Numbered from the stretch's first letter, positions 9,715 to 19,016 are shown. The stretch is DNA of 64,000 bases from Lunatimonas salinarum (GCF_017811155.1 NZ_JACVCV010000008.1:214615-278614), one strand, 5' to 3'. Translations and numbers: made by a program. The notes: generated by a model from the sequence alone, not told the origin.

Positions 9715-9781
9715 CTTAAATCCAGCAAGTCGCGCGACATCGTGCCAACCTAACAGACAGGCAGCAATTCTCCCAATACTG

Positions 9782-9801
9782 ATCGGGATTGGCATCCCGA
9801 T
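9782..9801. repeat. Hairpin between the oxidoreductase and isomerase genes
   Basis: ATCGGGAT and ATCCCGAT form a perfect 8-bp stem around the loop TGGC, and a further partial copy (AAATCGGGAC) follows directly. No T run follows, so it is more likely an mRNA processing or stabilising structure, or a short repeat, than a terminator. Confidence 0.5.
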
Positions 9802-9845
9802 AAATCGGGACATGTTCTGACTGCTAAAATTTATATGATAAATAG

Positions 9846-10766
9846 ATGAAGAGAAGAAATTTCATTAAGAACGTTTCCCTAGGAGCGGCTGTGGGGCTGA
9901 CCGGTACCGGTGCCATAAATGCGAAGGAGATGACTGCAAACACGCACGCCGATAAAACCTTTAACCTAAATTATGCACCCCACTTTGGGATGTTCCGAAA
10001 CCATGCCGGTGAAGACCTGATTGCCCAGCTGGACTTCATGTACGAGCGTGGCTTCCGAAGCTTGGAAGACAACGGCATGATGGGCAGGCCCGTGGATGTA
10101 CAGGAAAAGATCGGTAACCACCTGGCCAAGCTGGGAATGGATATGGGCGTTTTTGTCCTCGATAAGGGAGGCAACGGCGCAAACACCTTTGCATCCGGAT
10201 CCAAAGAACACACAGACATCTTCCTAAACGGCTGTAGAAGAGCGGTGGAGGTAGCCAAAAGGGTAAATGCCAAATGGATAACCGTGGTACCCGGCGACTT
10301 TGATCGCCGCTTACCCATGGACATCCAAACGGCCAATGTAATTGACACACTTCGTAAAGGGGCGGAGATTCTCGAGCCACACGGATTGGTCATGGTACTG
10401 GAACCCCTGAGTGACACGCCAAATTTGTATTTGCGGAACTCAGCACAGACCTACCTGATATGTAGGGCGGTAAATAGTCCATCGTGCAAGATCCTATACG
10501 ATGCTTACCACATGCAGAAAAACGAGGGGCATTTGATCACCATGATGAACCACTGTTGGGATGAAATCGCTTACATCCAAGTTGGCGATAATCCCGGACG
10601 AAAGGAGCCAGGTACTGGGGAGATCAACTACCTGAATGTATTCAAACACCTCCATGAAAAAGGATTCAAAGGTATCGTGGGCATGGAACACGGCAATGCC
10701 TATCCCGGAAAGGAGGGCGAGACCGCACTGATAGAAGCCTACCGAAAGGCAGACAGTTTTATCTAG
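9846..10766 (+). CDS. Tat-exported hydroxypyruvate isomerase-like TIM-barrel protein
   Basis: A 306-residue AP-endonuclease-2-type TIM barrel. The N-terminus has a Tat motif (MKRRNFIKN with a following hydrophobic segment). The core has the isomerase pattern of metal-binding acids and histidines: VLEPLSD near 182, YDAYHMQ near 218, IQVGDNPGR near 245 and GMEHGN near 280. These resemble hydroxypyruvate isomerase and related sugar epimerases. It follows the oxidoreductase by 131 bases that hold a hairpin, so it is probably in the same transcript and acts on the same sugar product in the periplasm. A strong hairpin terminator follows. Confidence 0.88.
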   Translation: MKRRNFIKNVSLGAAVGLTGTGAINAKEMTANTHADKTFNLNYAPHFGMFRNHAGEDLIAQLDFMYERGFRSLEDNGMMGRPVDVQEKIGNHLAKLGMDMGVFVLDKGGNGANTFASGSKEHTDIFLNGCRRAVEVAKRVNAKWITVVPGDFDRRLPMDIQTANVIDTLRKGAEILEPHGLVMVLEPLSDTPNLYLRNSAQTYLICRAVNSPSCKILYDAYHMQKNEGHLITMMNHCWDEIAYIQVGDNPGRKEPGTGEINYLNVFKHLHEKGFKGIVGMEHGNAYPGKEGETALIEAYRKADSFI

Positions 10767-10787
10767 TAGACAAGTTGGCCAAAAAGT

Positions 10788-10821
10788 AAAAAGGTTGAGA
10801 TCCGAAGATCTCAACCTTTTT
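10788..10821. terminator. Bidirectional terminator inside a convergent gene end
   Basis: A 15-bp perfect stem (10788-10802 with 10807-10821) with loop CGAA carries A runs on one side and T runs on the other, so it can work in both directions. Its right arm contains the stop codon and last codons of the minus-strand gene ending at 10811. Confidence 0.88.
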
Positions 10822-11293
10822 TTAGGTCATATCCTTTTCGTTTTAAGATAGTCTCAATAAATTTTACGTCGTTTTCCGAATTGAAAATCTTGAAGGGCAG
10901 GTAAATAAACTGCGCCTTGCCCATCGTGAAGACGAACGCATCCTTTTTCATCTCGGTTCGTTTGATCATATCCCACTTGATGGGCATGCCTTGTTTGGCA
11001 TTGAGTTTCATCAGGATTTGCCGGCTATCAATCTCGTACGCCATCTTTTCAAACATCACCTTGTTCTGTTCTAGTTGCGTGACCCCAGCAAACTGAATCA
11101 CCCAAAAAAGCCAGTAAAGCGCATAGGCGAGAATGGCCATACTTATCCACCACCAAGAAGCAATCCAAAAATATCCACAGCCGATAAGAATAGCGATGAG
11201 TACAACCCACCACTGTTCTTTCAATATATTCATTAATCCTAATTTGATATATGTTCCGGTGGGGAGTTGGTATTTCTTTGTTTTTACGATCAT
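10811..11293 (-). CDS. YcxB-like two-TM membrane protein
   Basis: About 160 residues from the ATG at 11293 (an in-frame TTG at 11317 would add eight). Two adjacent tryptophan-rich hydrophobic segments (WWVVLIAILIGCGYFWIA and WISMAILAYALYWLFWVI) are followed by a soluble C-terminal domain of about 90 residues with the pattern of YcxB-like proteins (WDMIKRTEMKKDAFVF, FIYLPFKIF). The function of the family is unknown. It converges on the isomerase gene and shares a terminator with it. The ATG is preferred because homologues begin near the MIVKTKKY stretch. Confidence 0.7.
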   Translation of the reverse strand: MIVKTKKYQLPTGTYIKLGLMNILKEQWWVVLIAILIGCGYFWIASWWWISMAILAYALYWLFWVIQFAGVTQLEQNKVMFEKMAYEIDSRQILMKLNAKQGMPIKWDMIKRTEMKKDAFVFTMGKAQFIYLPFKIFNSENDVKFIETILKRKGYDLKKG

Positions 11294-11466
11294 GGGGTGC
11301 AAATTTTCAGTCCGCAAATATCGAAGGATACAGCCTATATCGCAAGCCGATACCGCTTTACTGTCAGATATTTTATCTTTTTTTAGAACACTGAGAAAAG
11401 TACTTGGGTTAATTTATTGACTTAATGGTTTTATTGATGTAATTTAATGCTTTAAAGAGCTTGGAT

Positions 11467-11700
11467 ATGAGTAGCTTAGTGATAGACCTTTTCTTAGTCG
11501 GTGTAGCCTACGTGGTGTTGATATACTTTGTAGCTACAATGACCAAAGCACGGATAAACAGAAACAGGAACAATAACGACGATGATGGTGATGGTGGAAT
11601 AGAAGACCTGACACCACCAAAAATAGACCTTCCACCGGGTATTGTTTGGCCTACAGACGATACGCAGGAGCCTGTTAAGCCAACTGTCGTAGACTATTGA
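11467..11700 (+). CDS. Small single-TM protein with acidic, proline-rich tail
   Basis: A 77-residue protein from ATG 11467 (a TTG two codons earlier is also open). One membrane segment (LVIDLFLVGVAYVVLIYFV) is followed by a basic stop-transfer stretch, an Asn/Asp/Gly-rich linker and a proline-rich end (PPGIVWP…VKPTVVDY). I do not recognise the family. Its stop codon overlaps the 3' end of the convergent Fur-family gene by seven bases. Clear TM topology and biased composition support it as real. Confidence 0.55.
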   Translation: MSSLVIDLFLVGVAYVVLIYFVATMTKARINRNRNNNDDDGDGGIEDLTPPKIDLPPGIVWPTDDTQEPVKPTVVDY

Positions 11701-12113
11701 CTGCAATTTTTGCAGATACCCATCACCAAGAGACTTTTCTCCTTTGCAATGTACCCTTCAGGAAGCGATATTTTTGGTAAGTTGATTTCTTGAATACAGC
11801 TTGTATTACCACATTCCTCACATTTGAAATGGACATGCTCGTGGTCGTGGTGGTGCTCGCTGCTGTCATGAACGCAAAGGGCGTACTTGGTGATCCCACT
11901 GTCATCCAGCACCTTATGAATCAAATCGCTTTCCAAAAACGTTTTTAGGGTCCGATAGATGGTTACCCGGTCAAAGTTTTCCTTAAGCGCTTCCTCCAAA
12001 TCAGCATGGGATAGGGCTACCTTTTTTCCCATAAAGGTAGCCAATACATCTCGTCTGCAACTCGTCACCCGAAGGTTGTTATCCTTCAGAATATCGGACG
12101 TTGTGTCTGCCAT
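11694..12113 (-). CDS. Fur-family metal-dependent transcriptional regulator
   Basis: A 139-residue Fur superfamily repressor. The N-terminal winged helix has the recognition segment DRVTIYRTLKTF at 48-60. The C-terminal dimerisation domain has a His-rich metal site (HHHDHEHVH, about 87-95) and two structural CxxC zinc pairs (C98/C101 and C134/C137). The short length and absence of the Fur-type HHDH spacing make Zur- or PerR-like sensing possible; the metal cannot be decided. The ATG lies four bases after the stop of the upstream SSS symporter gene on the same strand, so the two form an operon, suggesting metal-linked control of the transporter. Confidence 0.9.
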   Translation of the reverse strand: MADTTSDILKDNNLRVTSCRRDVLATFMGKKVALSHADLEEALKENFDRVTIYRTLKTFLESDLIHKVLDDSGITKYALCVHDSSEHHHDHEHVHFKCEECGNTSCIQEINLPKISLPEGYIAKEKSLLVMGICKNCSQ

Positions 12114-12117
12114 GGGC

Positions 12118-13893
12118 TTATTTCATTTTTTTCCATCCTTTAATGACCGTAACCGCTCCTATCAGTGCGATAACTCCGGCTATAACGCCACCTACGGTGT
12201 TGCCATATATCCAGAACCCGGCAGAAAATAACGCCGCATAAACCATAATAGATCCTACCAGCATCAGTCCGATTTCCATCGGAAGCTGACCGGGTTCTGC
12301 TTGCTGATCGGGGTACCGATCGAGCAATTTTTTCCAACCATATGCCGCCGGCCTTACTTTCTGATAAAAAGCCAATAAGACCTCGTCCTTCTCTGGTTTG
12401 GTCAACAAAGTTACTAAAATCCACGTGATTGTGGTAATGGAAACTCCTAGAAGCAGCTTTAGGTAGCTCATATCTGCTGGAATGGGAAGGAAGCCAAGCT
12501 TATCGTGTATGGATTCAAAGTAAACCGCAACAACGAATGAAATGATCATAGCCGAAATCTCAGTATAGGAATTGATCCTCCACCAAAACCACCTCAAAAT
12601 GAAGATCAACCCAGTTCCGGCGCCGATTTGAAGCAGGATATTGAAAGCTTCCAAGGCATTGGACAGTGCCAGGGCCAAAAATGCAGCAAGAATCATTAAC
12701 CCAACGGTAGACAGTCGACCCACCATCACCAACTCCTTATCGCTGGCATCCTTTTTCATAAAGCGCAGGTAGAAGTCGTTTACCACGTAAGAAGAACCCC
12801 AGTTCAAGTGCGTAGAAATGGTAGACATCACCGCGGCAATCAACGATGCCATCACCACTCCAATAAGCCCCGCAGGAAGGAAGGTCAGCATCGCCGAGTA
12901 GGCTAAATCATTGCCCAGTTTGTCTGCCGGGATGTGAGGGAAGGCTTCCTGTAGGTCGCTAACCTGGGGAAAAATGATCAATGACGACAGGGCAATGATG
13001 ATCCACGGCCATGGTCTTAATGCATAATGGGCCACATTGAAGAGAAGCGTAGCGCCGATGGCATTTTTCTCGTCCTTGGCAGAAAGCATCCGCTGGGCTA
13101 TGTACCCTCCACCTCCTGGTTCTGCACCGGGATACCAGGTAGCCCACCACTGAATGGCTATCGGCATGATAAACAGTGGGATAAGTAGGTTCCAATCTGT
13201 AAAGTCGGGGATCAGGTCCAGTTTATCGGATACGTTAGGGTGTGCCAACAGACTCCCCAAACTGCCTATTTCAGGCAACCCAACGATGTAAATGGCAGCC
13301 CCAAACGATCCGGCCATTGCGATAAAAAACTGAAAAAAATCTGTAAGCAACACCCCTTTTAGGCCACCAAGCGAACTGTAAATCACGGTAACCACGGAAA
13401 CCAAAAGCAGGGTAGTAAGCGGCGTGAGCCCCATCATGGTACCAAAAATCTTGATGGCCGCCAACAATACGGTGGCCATGATCACTACGTTAAAAAATAC
13501 TCCCAGGTACAACGCCCGAAAAGCCCTTAAAAAGGCAGCAGGCTTACCTCCATAACGAATCTCGTAAAACTCCAAGTCAGTGGTTACCTCAGAACGGCGC
13601 CAAAGCTTTGCATAGACAAATACGGTCAACATACCCGTTAGCAAAAATGCCCACCAAACCCAGTTACCTGACACCCCGTCCTTTCGGACAATGTCCGTGA
13701 CCAAGTTGGGCGTATCGGCAGAGAAAGTGGTTGCTACCATCGATATTCCCAAAAGCCACCAGGGCATATTTCTACCGGAGAGAAAAAATTCCTTTGCGCT
13801 CTTCCCGGCGGTCTTAGAGGTCAAGATGCCTATGAGCATGGAAATCACAAAAAAGGCGATGATGATTGCCCAGTCTAGTACCGAGATGTTCAT
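12118..13893 (-). CDS. Sodium:solute symporter (SSS) family transporter
   Basis: A 591-residue inner-membrane protein with about 13-14 hydrophobic segments and SSS hallmarks: an N-terminal unwound TM1 (FVISMLIGILTSKTAG), the GRNMPWW loop, the SSLGGLKGVLLTDFFQF signature around 175-195, and WWATWYPGAEPGGGGYIAQRM. It imports a small solute with Na+; sugars, nucleosides or carboxylates are all handled by relatives. The Fur-family gene follows four bases downstream. A candidate -7 box TAATTTTA lies at 13903-13910 on the minus strand, immediately upstream. Confidence 0.92.
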   Translation of the reverse strand: MNISVLDWAIIIAFFVISMLIGILTSKTAGKSAKEFFLSGRNMPWWLLGISMVATTFSADTPNLVTDIVRKDGVSGNWVWWAFLLTGMLTVFVYAKLWRRSEVTTDLEFYEIRYGGKPAAFLRAFRALYLGVFFNVVIMATVLLAAIKIFGTMMGLTPLTTLLLVSVVTVIYSSLGGLKGVLLTDFFQFFIAMAGSFGAAIYIVGLPEIGSLGSLLAHPNVSDKLDLIPDFTDWNLLIPLFIMPIAIQWWATWYPGAEPGGGGYIAQRMLSAKDEKNAIGATLLFNVAHYALRPWPWIIIALSSLIIFPQVSDLQEAFPHIPADKLGNDLAYSAMLTFLPAGLIGVVMASLIAAVMSTISTHLNWGSSYVVNDFYLRFMKKDASDKELVMVGRLSTVGLMILAAFLALALSNALEAFNILLQIGAGTGLIFILRWFWWRINSYTEISAMIISFVVAVYFESIHDKLGFLPIPADMSYLKLLLGVSITTITWILVTLLTKPEKDEVLLAFYQKVRPAAYGWKKLLDRYPDQQAEPGQLPMEIGLMLVGSIMVYAALFSAGFWIYGNTVGGVIAGVIALIGAVTVIKGWKKMK

Positions 13894-14200
13894 GGTGTAT
13901 GCTAAAATTAAAATTGGAAGATATGTGACTACAGCTTTTCTTTTTTTGAATTCAAAACAGCCTCTAAATTATTAATATTTTTACCAAATAAGGGTTCCTT
14001 TATCGATATTTTTATTAATTAATTTAATCGGGCTAGTTAGCTTCCTGCTTGCCAAGCGGATGGGGAAACCAAGCGGGTAAATATAAACGGTTTCGAACAA
14101 GATTAAGCAAAACTCTTGTAATTTTACGTGTTAAATACTTCAGGTATTCCAAAATGTACCATTTGGCACTTTCACCTAGCGGTGGGGAAAATATGAAACA
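13894..14200. promoter_or_regulatory. Divergent promoter region, 307 bases without a gene
   Basis: The AT-rich interval between the SSS symporter (minus) and the sugar kinase (plus) holds near-consensus -7 boxes in both directions: TAATTTTA at 13903-13910 reading left and TAATTTTA at 14119-14126 reading right. Each differs from TAnnTTTG only at the last base. No hairpin, tRNA or convincing open frame is seen between them. Confidence 0.45.
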
Positions 14201-15283
14201 ATGGATAAACAGCTAATCGATCAGGTACTGACAGCCTATCCCGTCATCAAATCGGGCGTTTCTTTTTCCAGGTTCGGGTCAGGTCATATTCACAGCACCT
14301 ACCGGTTGCAGGCGGGTTCCTCCGCATACATCCTTCAGGAATTTAACGACAGGGTATTCAAGTATCCGGAACGGATATCTGCCAATTTGACCGTTTTATA
14401 CAGTCACCTAAAACCGGGTATGCTGGACTTTGAGCTACCCTTGCCCCTGCAAAACAAGGATGGAAAAATGTTCACTGCGATAGGTGAGCGCTTATTTCGC
14501 ATCTTCCCGTTTGTGGAAGGGGTTACCAAAGATAAAGTGGATGACCTTTCGGCATGTCGGGCTGCGGCAGCGGCCTTCGCGGATTTCGTGGTGGCTTTTC
14601 TAGCGGTAGACTCGGACTCCATGCGAGATACCATTCCTGACTTTCACAACCTCGCCCTTCGCTACGAGCAGTTCGAAAACAGCATTCGCAACCCTCAGGT
14701 TCGTATTACGCAGGAGGTGGAAGATTTAATAGGGTTTTACCAAAGCCAGCGTGACCTAGTAGATACCTACAGGCAATACAAGTCGTCCCTGCCTTTGCGC
14801 GTCACCCACAATGACACCAAAATCAACAACCTCATCTATCAGGAAGACCTTTCGAGGGTCAATGCGCTGATTGACTTGGATACCATCATGGCAGGATATG
14901 TTTTTTACGATTTTGGAGACTTGGTCCGTACGGTGGCTTGTTCGGAGGATGAGTCTTCCCTAAATTGGGATTCGATACAAGTGGATTTAGGTAAATACGG
15001 TGCCTTGATAGCGGGCTTTTTCCAACCCTTAAAGGATGTGCTGGATAGGGATGAAATGGGCTCCTTGACCTATGGCGGCGAGATGATGACCTGCATCATG
15101 GGGTTACGGTTTTTGACCGATTACCTGAACGGCAACGTCTATTATCACATCTCGTACGAAAACCAAAACCTCCACCGTTCCAAAAATCAACGTATTTTGT
15201 TGCAATCGCTCAGGGATCACCGGCCGCAGATACAGCAGCTCGTGGGAGACATCATGCCTACACCCAAGCGAATGAACACCTAA
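14201..15283 (+). CDS. APH-fold sugar kinase, NahK-like
   Basis: A 360-residue aminoglycoside-phosphotransferase-fold kinase. The catalytic loop is HNDTKINN with D205 as probable base, followed by the metal-binding IDLDT motif (about 225-229) and a YDFGDLVRT stretch. These match the N-acetylhexosamine 1-kinase (NahK)-like group rather than drug-resistance enzymes; phosphorylation of a sugar at C1 is the likely reaction in the cytoplasm. The N-terminus (FGSGHIHSTYRL) is the nucleotide-binding Gly-rich region. recG starts ten bases after the stop and may share its transcript. Confidence 0.8.
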   Translation: MDKQLIDQVLTAYPVIKSGVSFSRFGSGHIHSTYRLQAGSSAYILQEFNDRVFKYPERISANLTVLYSHLKPGMLDFELPLPLQNKDGKMFTAIGERLFRIFPFVEGVTKDKVDDLSACRAAAAAFADFVVAFLAVDSDSMRDTIPDFHNLALRYEQFENSIRNPQVRITQEVEDLIGFYQSQRDLVDTYRQYKSSLPLRVTHNDTKINNLIYQEDLSRVNALIDLDTIMAGYVFYDFGDLVRTVACSEDESSLNWDSIQVDLGKYGALIAGFFQPLKDVLDRDEMGSLTYGGEMMTCIMGLRFLTDYLNGNVYYHISYENQNLHRSKNQRILLQSLRDHRPQIQQLVGDIMPTPKRMNT

Positions 15284-15293
15284 AGCTAAGGCA

Positions 15294-17387
15294 TTGTCGG
15301 GATTCTTCGATACGAATATTGAGTTTCTCAGGGGCGTAGGGCCACTGAAGGCTGAACTACTCAAAAAAGAGCTTCAGATCTTTACCTTTGGAGATTTGTT
15401 GGAGCATTTTCCGTTTCGATACGAAGACAGAACCTCCTTTGTTAAGATTAACGAGCTGACTCCAGAACTAGAACACGTACAGGTAGTGGGGAAATTGGGA
15501 AACGTGGAATTGGTAGGCGAGGGGAGAAAGAAACGCCTGATCGCCCAATTTAGTGATGAAACCGCTACCATGGAGCTCACTTGGTTTAAAGGAATTCAGT
15601 GGGTCAGCAAACGCTTGGTAACAGGCGCATCCTATGTGGCCTTTGGCAAACCCAATCAGTACGGCCGCAAGTATTCCATGGCCCATCCCGAACTGGAACT
15701 ACTCACCGAACGGCAGGCAGACAAATCCTTTTTGCAACCGGTCTATTCCTCCACTGAAAAGCTAAAGAATAAATTTTTAGATAGCAAAGGTATTTCAAAG
15801 CTGATCGAGGAACTATTAAAGCAGGGGCTGAACCACGTATCAGAGACGTTTCCCCCCACGCTGATGCATGCCCATAGACTCATGGCAAAGAGGGAAGCCA
15901 TCCGGCATATCCACTTCCCATCCGATATTCAGGTGCTGCGTAGAGCCAGGTATCGACTTAAGTTTGAGGAGTTCTTTTTTCTACAGCTTCGCCTGCTAAA
16001 GTTAAAATTGGCGCGAACGGAAAAATTTCGGGGACAAGTATTGGGACAAACATCCCTGCTAACGGAGTTTTATACCAAGCACCTTCCCTTTGACCTCACC
16101 AATGCACAAAAGAAGGTGACCCGAGAGATTTTTACAGACTTGAAGTCAGGCAAACAAATGAACCGCCTGGTACAGGGGGATGTGGGGTCAGGGAAGACCA
16201 TTGTGGCATTTATCAGTATTCTCATAGCCGTAGACTCCGGCGCACAAACCTGCCTAATGGCCCCCACGGAAATCCTCGCTACACAACATTTCGAAGGGTT
16301 AAAGGATTATGCCAGTCAGATGGGATTGGAAATTGCGCTACTGACGGGATCTACCAAGCGTTCCTCCCGGGAAGCCATCCATGCGGCACTTTTAGAGGGG
16401 CGCCTCCACATACTCATTGGAACCCATGCTCTTTTGGAGGATGTGGTGCGATTTCAAAATTTGGGATTGGCAATCATCGACGAGCAACACCGGTTTGGTG
16501 TAGCCCAGCGTGCCAAGCTATGGGGAAAAAACCGGGAGCTCTATCCCCATGTCTTGGTAATGACCGCCACACCGATTCCCCGCACCTTGGCCATGACATT
16601 GTACGGAGACCTGGATATTTCGGTTATCGATGAGTTACCAAGCGGCAGGAAGCCGATACAAACCATCCACCGATACGACAGAGATCGGCTGCGGGTATTT
16701 GGCTTTATACGTAAGCAGATCGAAGCGGGCAGGCAAGTATATATGGTGTACCCCCTAATTGAAGAGTCTGAAAAATCGGACTTGAAAAGTCTCATGGACG
16801 GGTACGAAAGCATTTGTCGCGCCTTTTCGGAATATCCCATTGGAATCCTTCATGGCAATATGAAACCGGCAGACAAGGAATTTGAGATGGCCCGGTTTGC
16901 GAAGGGAGAAACGAAAATCATGGTAGCCACTACCGTAATCGAAGTAGGGGTCAATGTACCCAACGCCACGGTGATGGTTATCGAAAATGCCGAGCGCTTT
17001 GGCCTCTCACAGCTCCATCAACTTCGCGGAAGGGTGGGTCGCGGCTCCAGCCAGTCTTATTGCATTCTGATGACCAAATACGAACTGTCCAAAGATAGCA
17101 GGGTGCGGCTGGAAACAATGGTCAGAACCAATAACGGATTTGAAATTGCCGACGTAGACCTCAAACTGCGGGGTCCAGGTGATCTAACAGGTACGCAGCA
17201 GTCTGGGCTTACGGATCTGAAAATCGCCGATTTGAGTAAAGACGCACCTATTTTGGCATTGGCCCGGGATGTAGCAAGAGAGATATTGGAGCAGGATCCC
17301 CAGCTACTGGCAGAGGAACATAGGCCCATTCTTGCCCAAATCAGCAAGCAGAAGAAAAACGCCGTTAACTGGAGCCGAATTTCTTAA
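15294..17387 (+). CDS. recG: ATP-dependent DNA helicase RecG
   Basis: RecG remodels stalled replication forks and branched DNA by coupling a wedge domain to an SF2 motor. The 697-residue protein begins with the characteristic IEFLRGVGPLKAELLKKEL segment, has the OB-fold wedge in the first 250 residues, Walker A GDVGSGKT at about 295, the DEQH box near 396, and the RGRVGRG motif VI near 580. Length is standard. The start is a TTG at 15294; no ATG lies nearby in frame and homologues start here. It follows a kinase gene by ten bases. Confidence 0.96.
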   Translation: MSGFFDTNIEFLRGVGPLKAELLKKELQIFTFGDLLEHFPFRYEDRTSFVKINELTPELEHVQVVGKLGNVELVGEGRKKRLIAQFSDETATMELTWFKGIQWVSKRLVTGASYVAFGKPNQYGRKYSMAHPELELLTERQADKSFLQPVYSSTEKLKNKFLDSKGISKLIEELLKQGLNHVSETFPPTLMHAHRLMAKREAIRHIHFPSDIQVLRRARYRLKFEEFFFLQLRLLKLKLARTEKFRGQVLGQTSLLTEFYTKHLPFDLTNAQKKVTREIFTDLKSGKQMNRLVQGDVGSGKTIVAFISILIAVDSGAQTCLMAPTEILATQHFEGLKDYASQMGLEIALLTGSTKRSSREAIHAALLEGRLHILIGTHALLEDVVRFQNLGLAIIDEQHRFGVAQRAKLWGKNRELYPHVLVMTATPIPRTLAMTLYGDLDISVIDELPSGRKPIQTIHRYDRDRLRVFGFIRKQIEAGRQVYMVYPLIEESEKSDLKSLMDGYESICRAFSEYPIGILHGNMKPADKEFEMARFAKGETKIMVATTVIEVGVNVPNATVMVIENAERFGLSQLHQLRGRVGRGSSQSYCILMTKYELSKDSRVRLETMVRTNNGFEIADVDLKLRGPGDLTGTQQSGLTDLKIADLSKDAPILALARDVAREILEQDPQLLAEEHRPILAQISKQKKNAVNWSRIS

Positions 17388-17499
17388 GCTAAAGCCGGTT
17401 TTTTGTACCAAATTCGCGGTATATTTCGTTTGAATAGGCAGCATGAGGGGGCGGTTGGTACGGTTTTTATTATTTAATCGGTAGTTTTACCTATACTCT

Positions 17500-18348
17500 A
17501 TGATTATGCACTTGTCTAGAATACCTTTAGTTGTCGTTCTGATTGGAATATTGGGCTTTTCCTCGTGTGTTTCCAAACGAAAATTTACCGATGCCACTAT
17601 GCGGATTGCCACCCTAACCCGCACCTTGGGCGACACCGAATCATCGCTTCAAGCGACGCAGCAGAGCCTAAAAAACACCCAAGAAGCGCTCGAGCAGACC
17701 AAGGGCGAGCTTTCCCGTGAAAAAGAGCTCGTCGAGACACTCAACAGCCGTTTAAGCCAAGCATTATCCACCTCTTCCACGGTGCAGCAACAGCTGACCG
17801 AAAAAGAACGTCGGCTTTTGGAGCAGCAAGAGCGGTTGGATATGCTACAAAACCTACTCGATGAACAGCGTTCGGTGATGGCCGGCCTGAAGGCTACGGT
17901 AGACCGGGCATTGAATCAATACCGATCCGACGAGCTTCAGGTATATGAGGAGGATGGCAAGCTCTATGTTTCCTTGCAGGATAAGTTGCTCTTCCCCTCG
18001 GGCAGTGCCACGGTCAATCGAGACGGACGGGAGGCGTTGGGTAAATTATCCGAAGTGCTAAACGCCAACGAAGAAATTCAGATCATGGTAGAAGGACACA
18101 CCGATAATGTGCCCATCAGCGGCCGGTTTGAAGACAACTGGGCATTGAGTACGGCGAGGGCCACCGCCATCGTGCGAATACTGACGGAAAGCTATAAGGT
18201 AGCTCCGGAGCGGGTGATTGCATCGGGTAGAAGCTACTATTACCCCAAGGCTCCAAACGACAGCTCGGAGGGTAGAGCAAAAAACCGGAGAACGGAAATC
18301 ATCCTCACACCAAAGCTGGATGAACTGTTCAACCTATTGAACCAATAA
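17500..18348 (+). CDS. OmpA-family lipoprotein with coiled coil
   Basis: A 282-residue outer-membrane lipoprotein. A lipobox (LGFSSC, C23) follows the signal peptide; a heptad-rich coiled coil of about 100 residues (Q/E/L-rich, 30-140) leads to an OmpA peptidoglycan-binding domain with EGHTDNVP and the NRRTEI end motif. It links the outer membrane to murein. A candidate -7 box TAGTTTTA lies at 17482-17489. It is followed three bases later by the pseudouridine synthase gene, so they are co-transcribed. Confidence 0.9.
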   Translation: MIMHLSRIPLVVVLIGILGFSSCVSKRKFTDATMRIATLTRTLGDTESSLQATQQSLKNTQEALEQTKGELSREKELVETLNSRLSQALSTSSTVQQQLTEKERRLLEQQERLDMLQNLLDEQRSVMAGLKATVDRALNQYRSDELQVYEEDGKLYVSLQDKLLFPSGSATVNRDGREALGKLSEVLNANEEIQIMVEGHTDNVPISGRFEDNWALSTARATAIVRILTESYKVAPERVIASGRSYYYPKAPNDSSEGRAKNRRTEIILTPKLDELFNLLNQ

Positions 18349-18351
18349 GCC

Positions 18352-18975
18352 ATGCCGTTGAGATACTTTGTCCTGTATAAGCCCTTTGGCGTATTAAGCC
18401 AATTTAGCGGGGAAGGACATACGTTGGGGGAGCTATACGATTTCCCGAAGGATGTCTATCCCGTAGGCAGGCTGGACAAAGACAGTGAAGGCCTTCTTTT
18501 GGTAACCAATGACAAACCGCTGAATCATTATTTACTTGATCCATCCTACGGACATGAACGTACCTATCTTGCACAGGTAGAAGGGCTTATTCAGCTGGAT
18601 GCCCTGCTAGCGCTGCAGGAGGGGGTGATCATCCGGGTAGAAAACAAGGATTACCTTACCAAAAAGGCAAAAGCCGCGCTTCTTCCCAACGAGCCAGCGC
18701 TGCCGGTACGGAATCCGCCGATCCGTTATCGGAAAAACGTGCCGGATTGCTGGATTTCTTTGACCCTCACGGAGGGCAAAAACCGCCAAGTAAGAAAAAT
18801 GACTGCCAAAGTAGGTTACCCTACGCTGCGGTTGGTGAGGTGGTCTATGGAAAATCTCACGATCGATGGGATGCAACCTGGACAGGTAGTGGAAAAATCA
18901 AGGGACGAAATCTATCTGAGCTTGGGATTTTCTTCCGGGAATCGCAATGGAGATTCCCCCAAAGTAAGAAAATAA
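18352..18975 (+). CDS. rRNA pseudouridine synthase, RluE/RsuA family
   Basis: A 207-residue RsuA-family pseudouridine synthase without an S4 domain, like RluE (23S rRNA helix 89 uridine). The catalytic motif is GRLDKDSEGLLLVT with the conserved Asp at about residue 43, and the late motif is EGKNRQVRKM. The N-terminal YFVLYKPFGVLSQF is typical of the family. It isomerises a uridine in rRNA, but the exact position needs a family tree. It starts three bases after the OmpA lipoprotein gene. Confidence 0.9.
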   Translation: MPLRYFVLYKPFGVLSQFSGEGHTLGELYDFPKDVYPVGRLDKDSEGLLLVTNDKPLNHYLLDPSYGHERTYLAQVEGLIQLDALLALQEGVIIRVENKDYLTKKAKAALLPNEPALPVRNPPIRYRKNVPDCWISLTLTEGKNRQVRKMTAKVGYPTLRLVRWSMENLTIDGMQPGQVVEKSRDEIYLSLGFSSGNRNGDSPKVRK

Positions 18976-19016
18976 GCCATTCTTCTACGCAAAAAACAAT
19001 AACAGCCCCATGTTCA

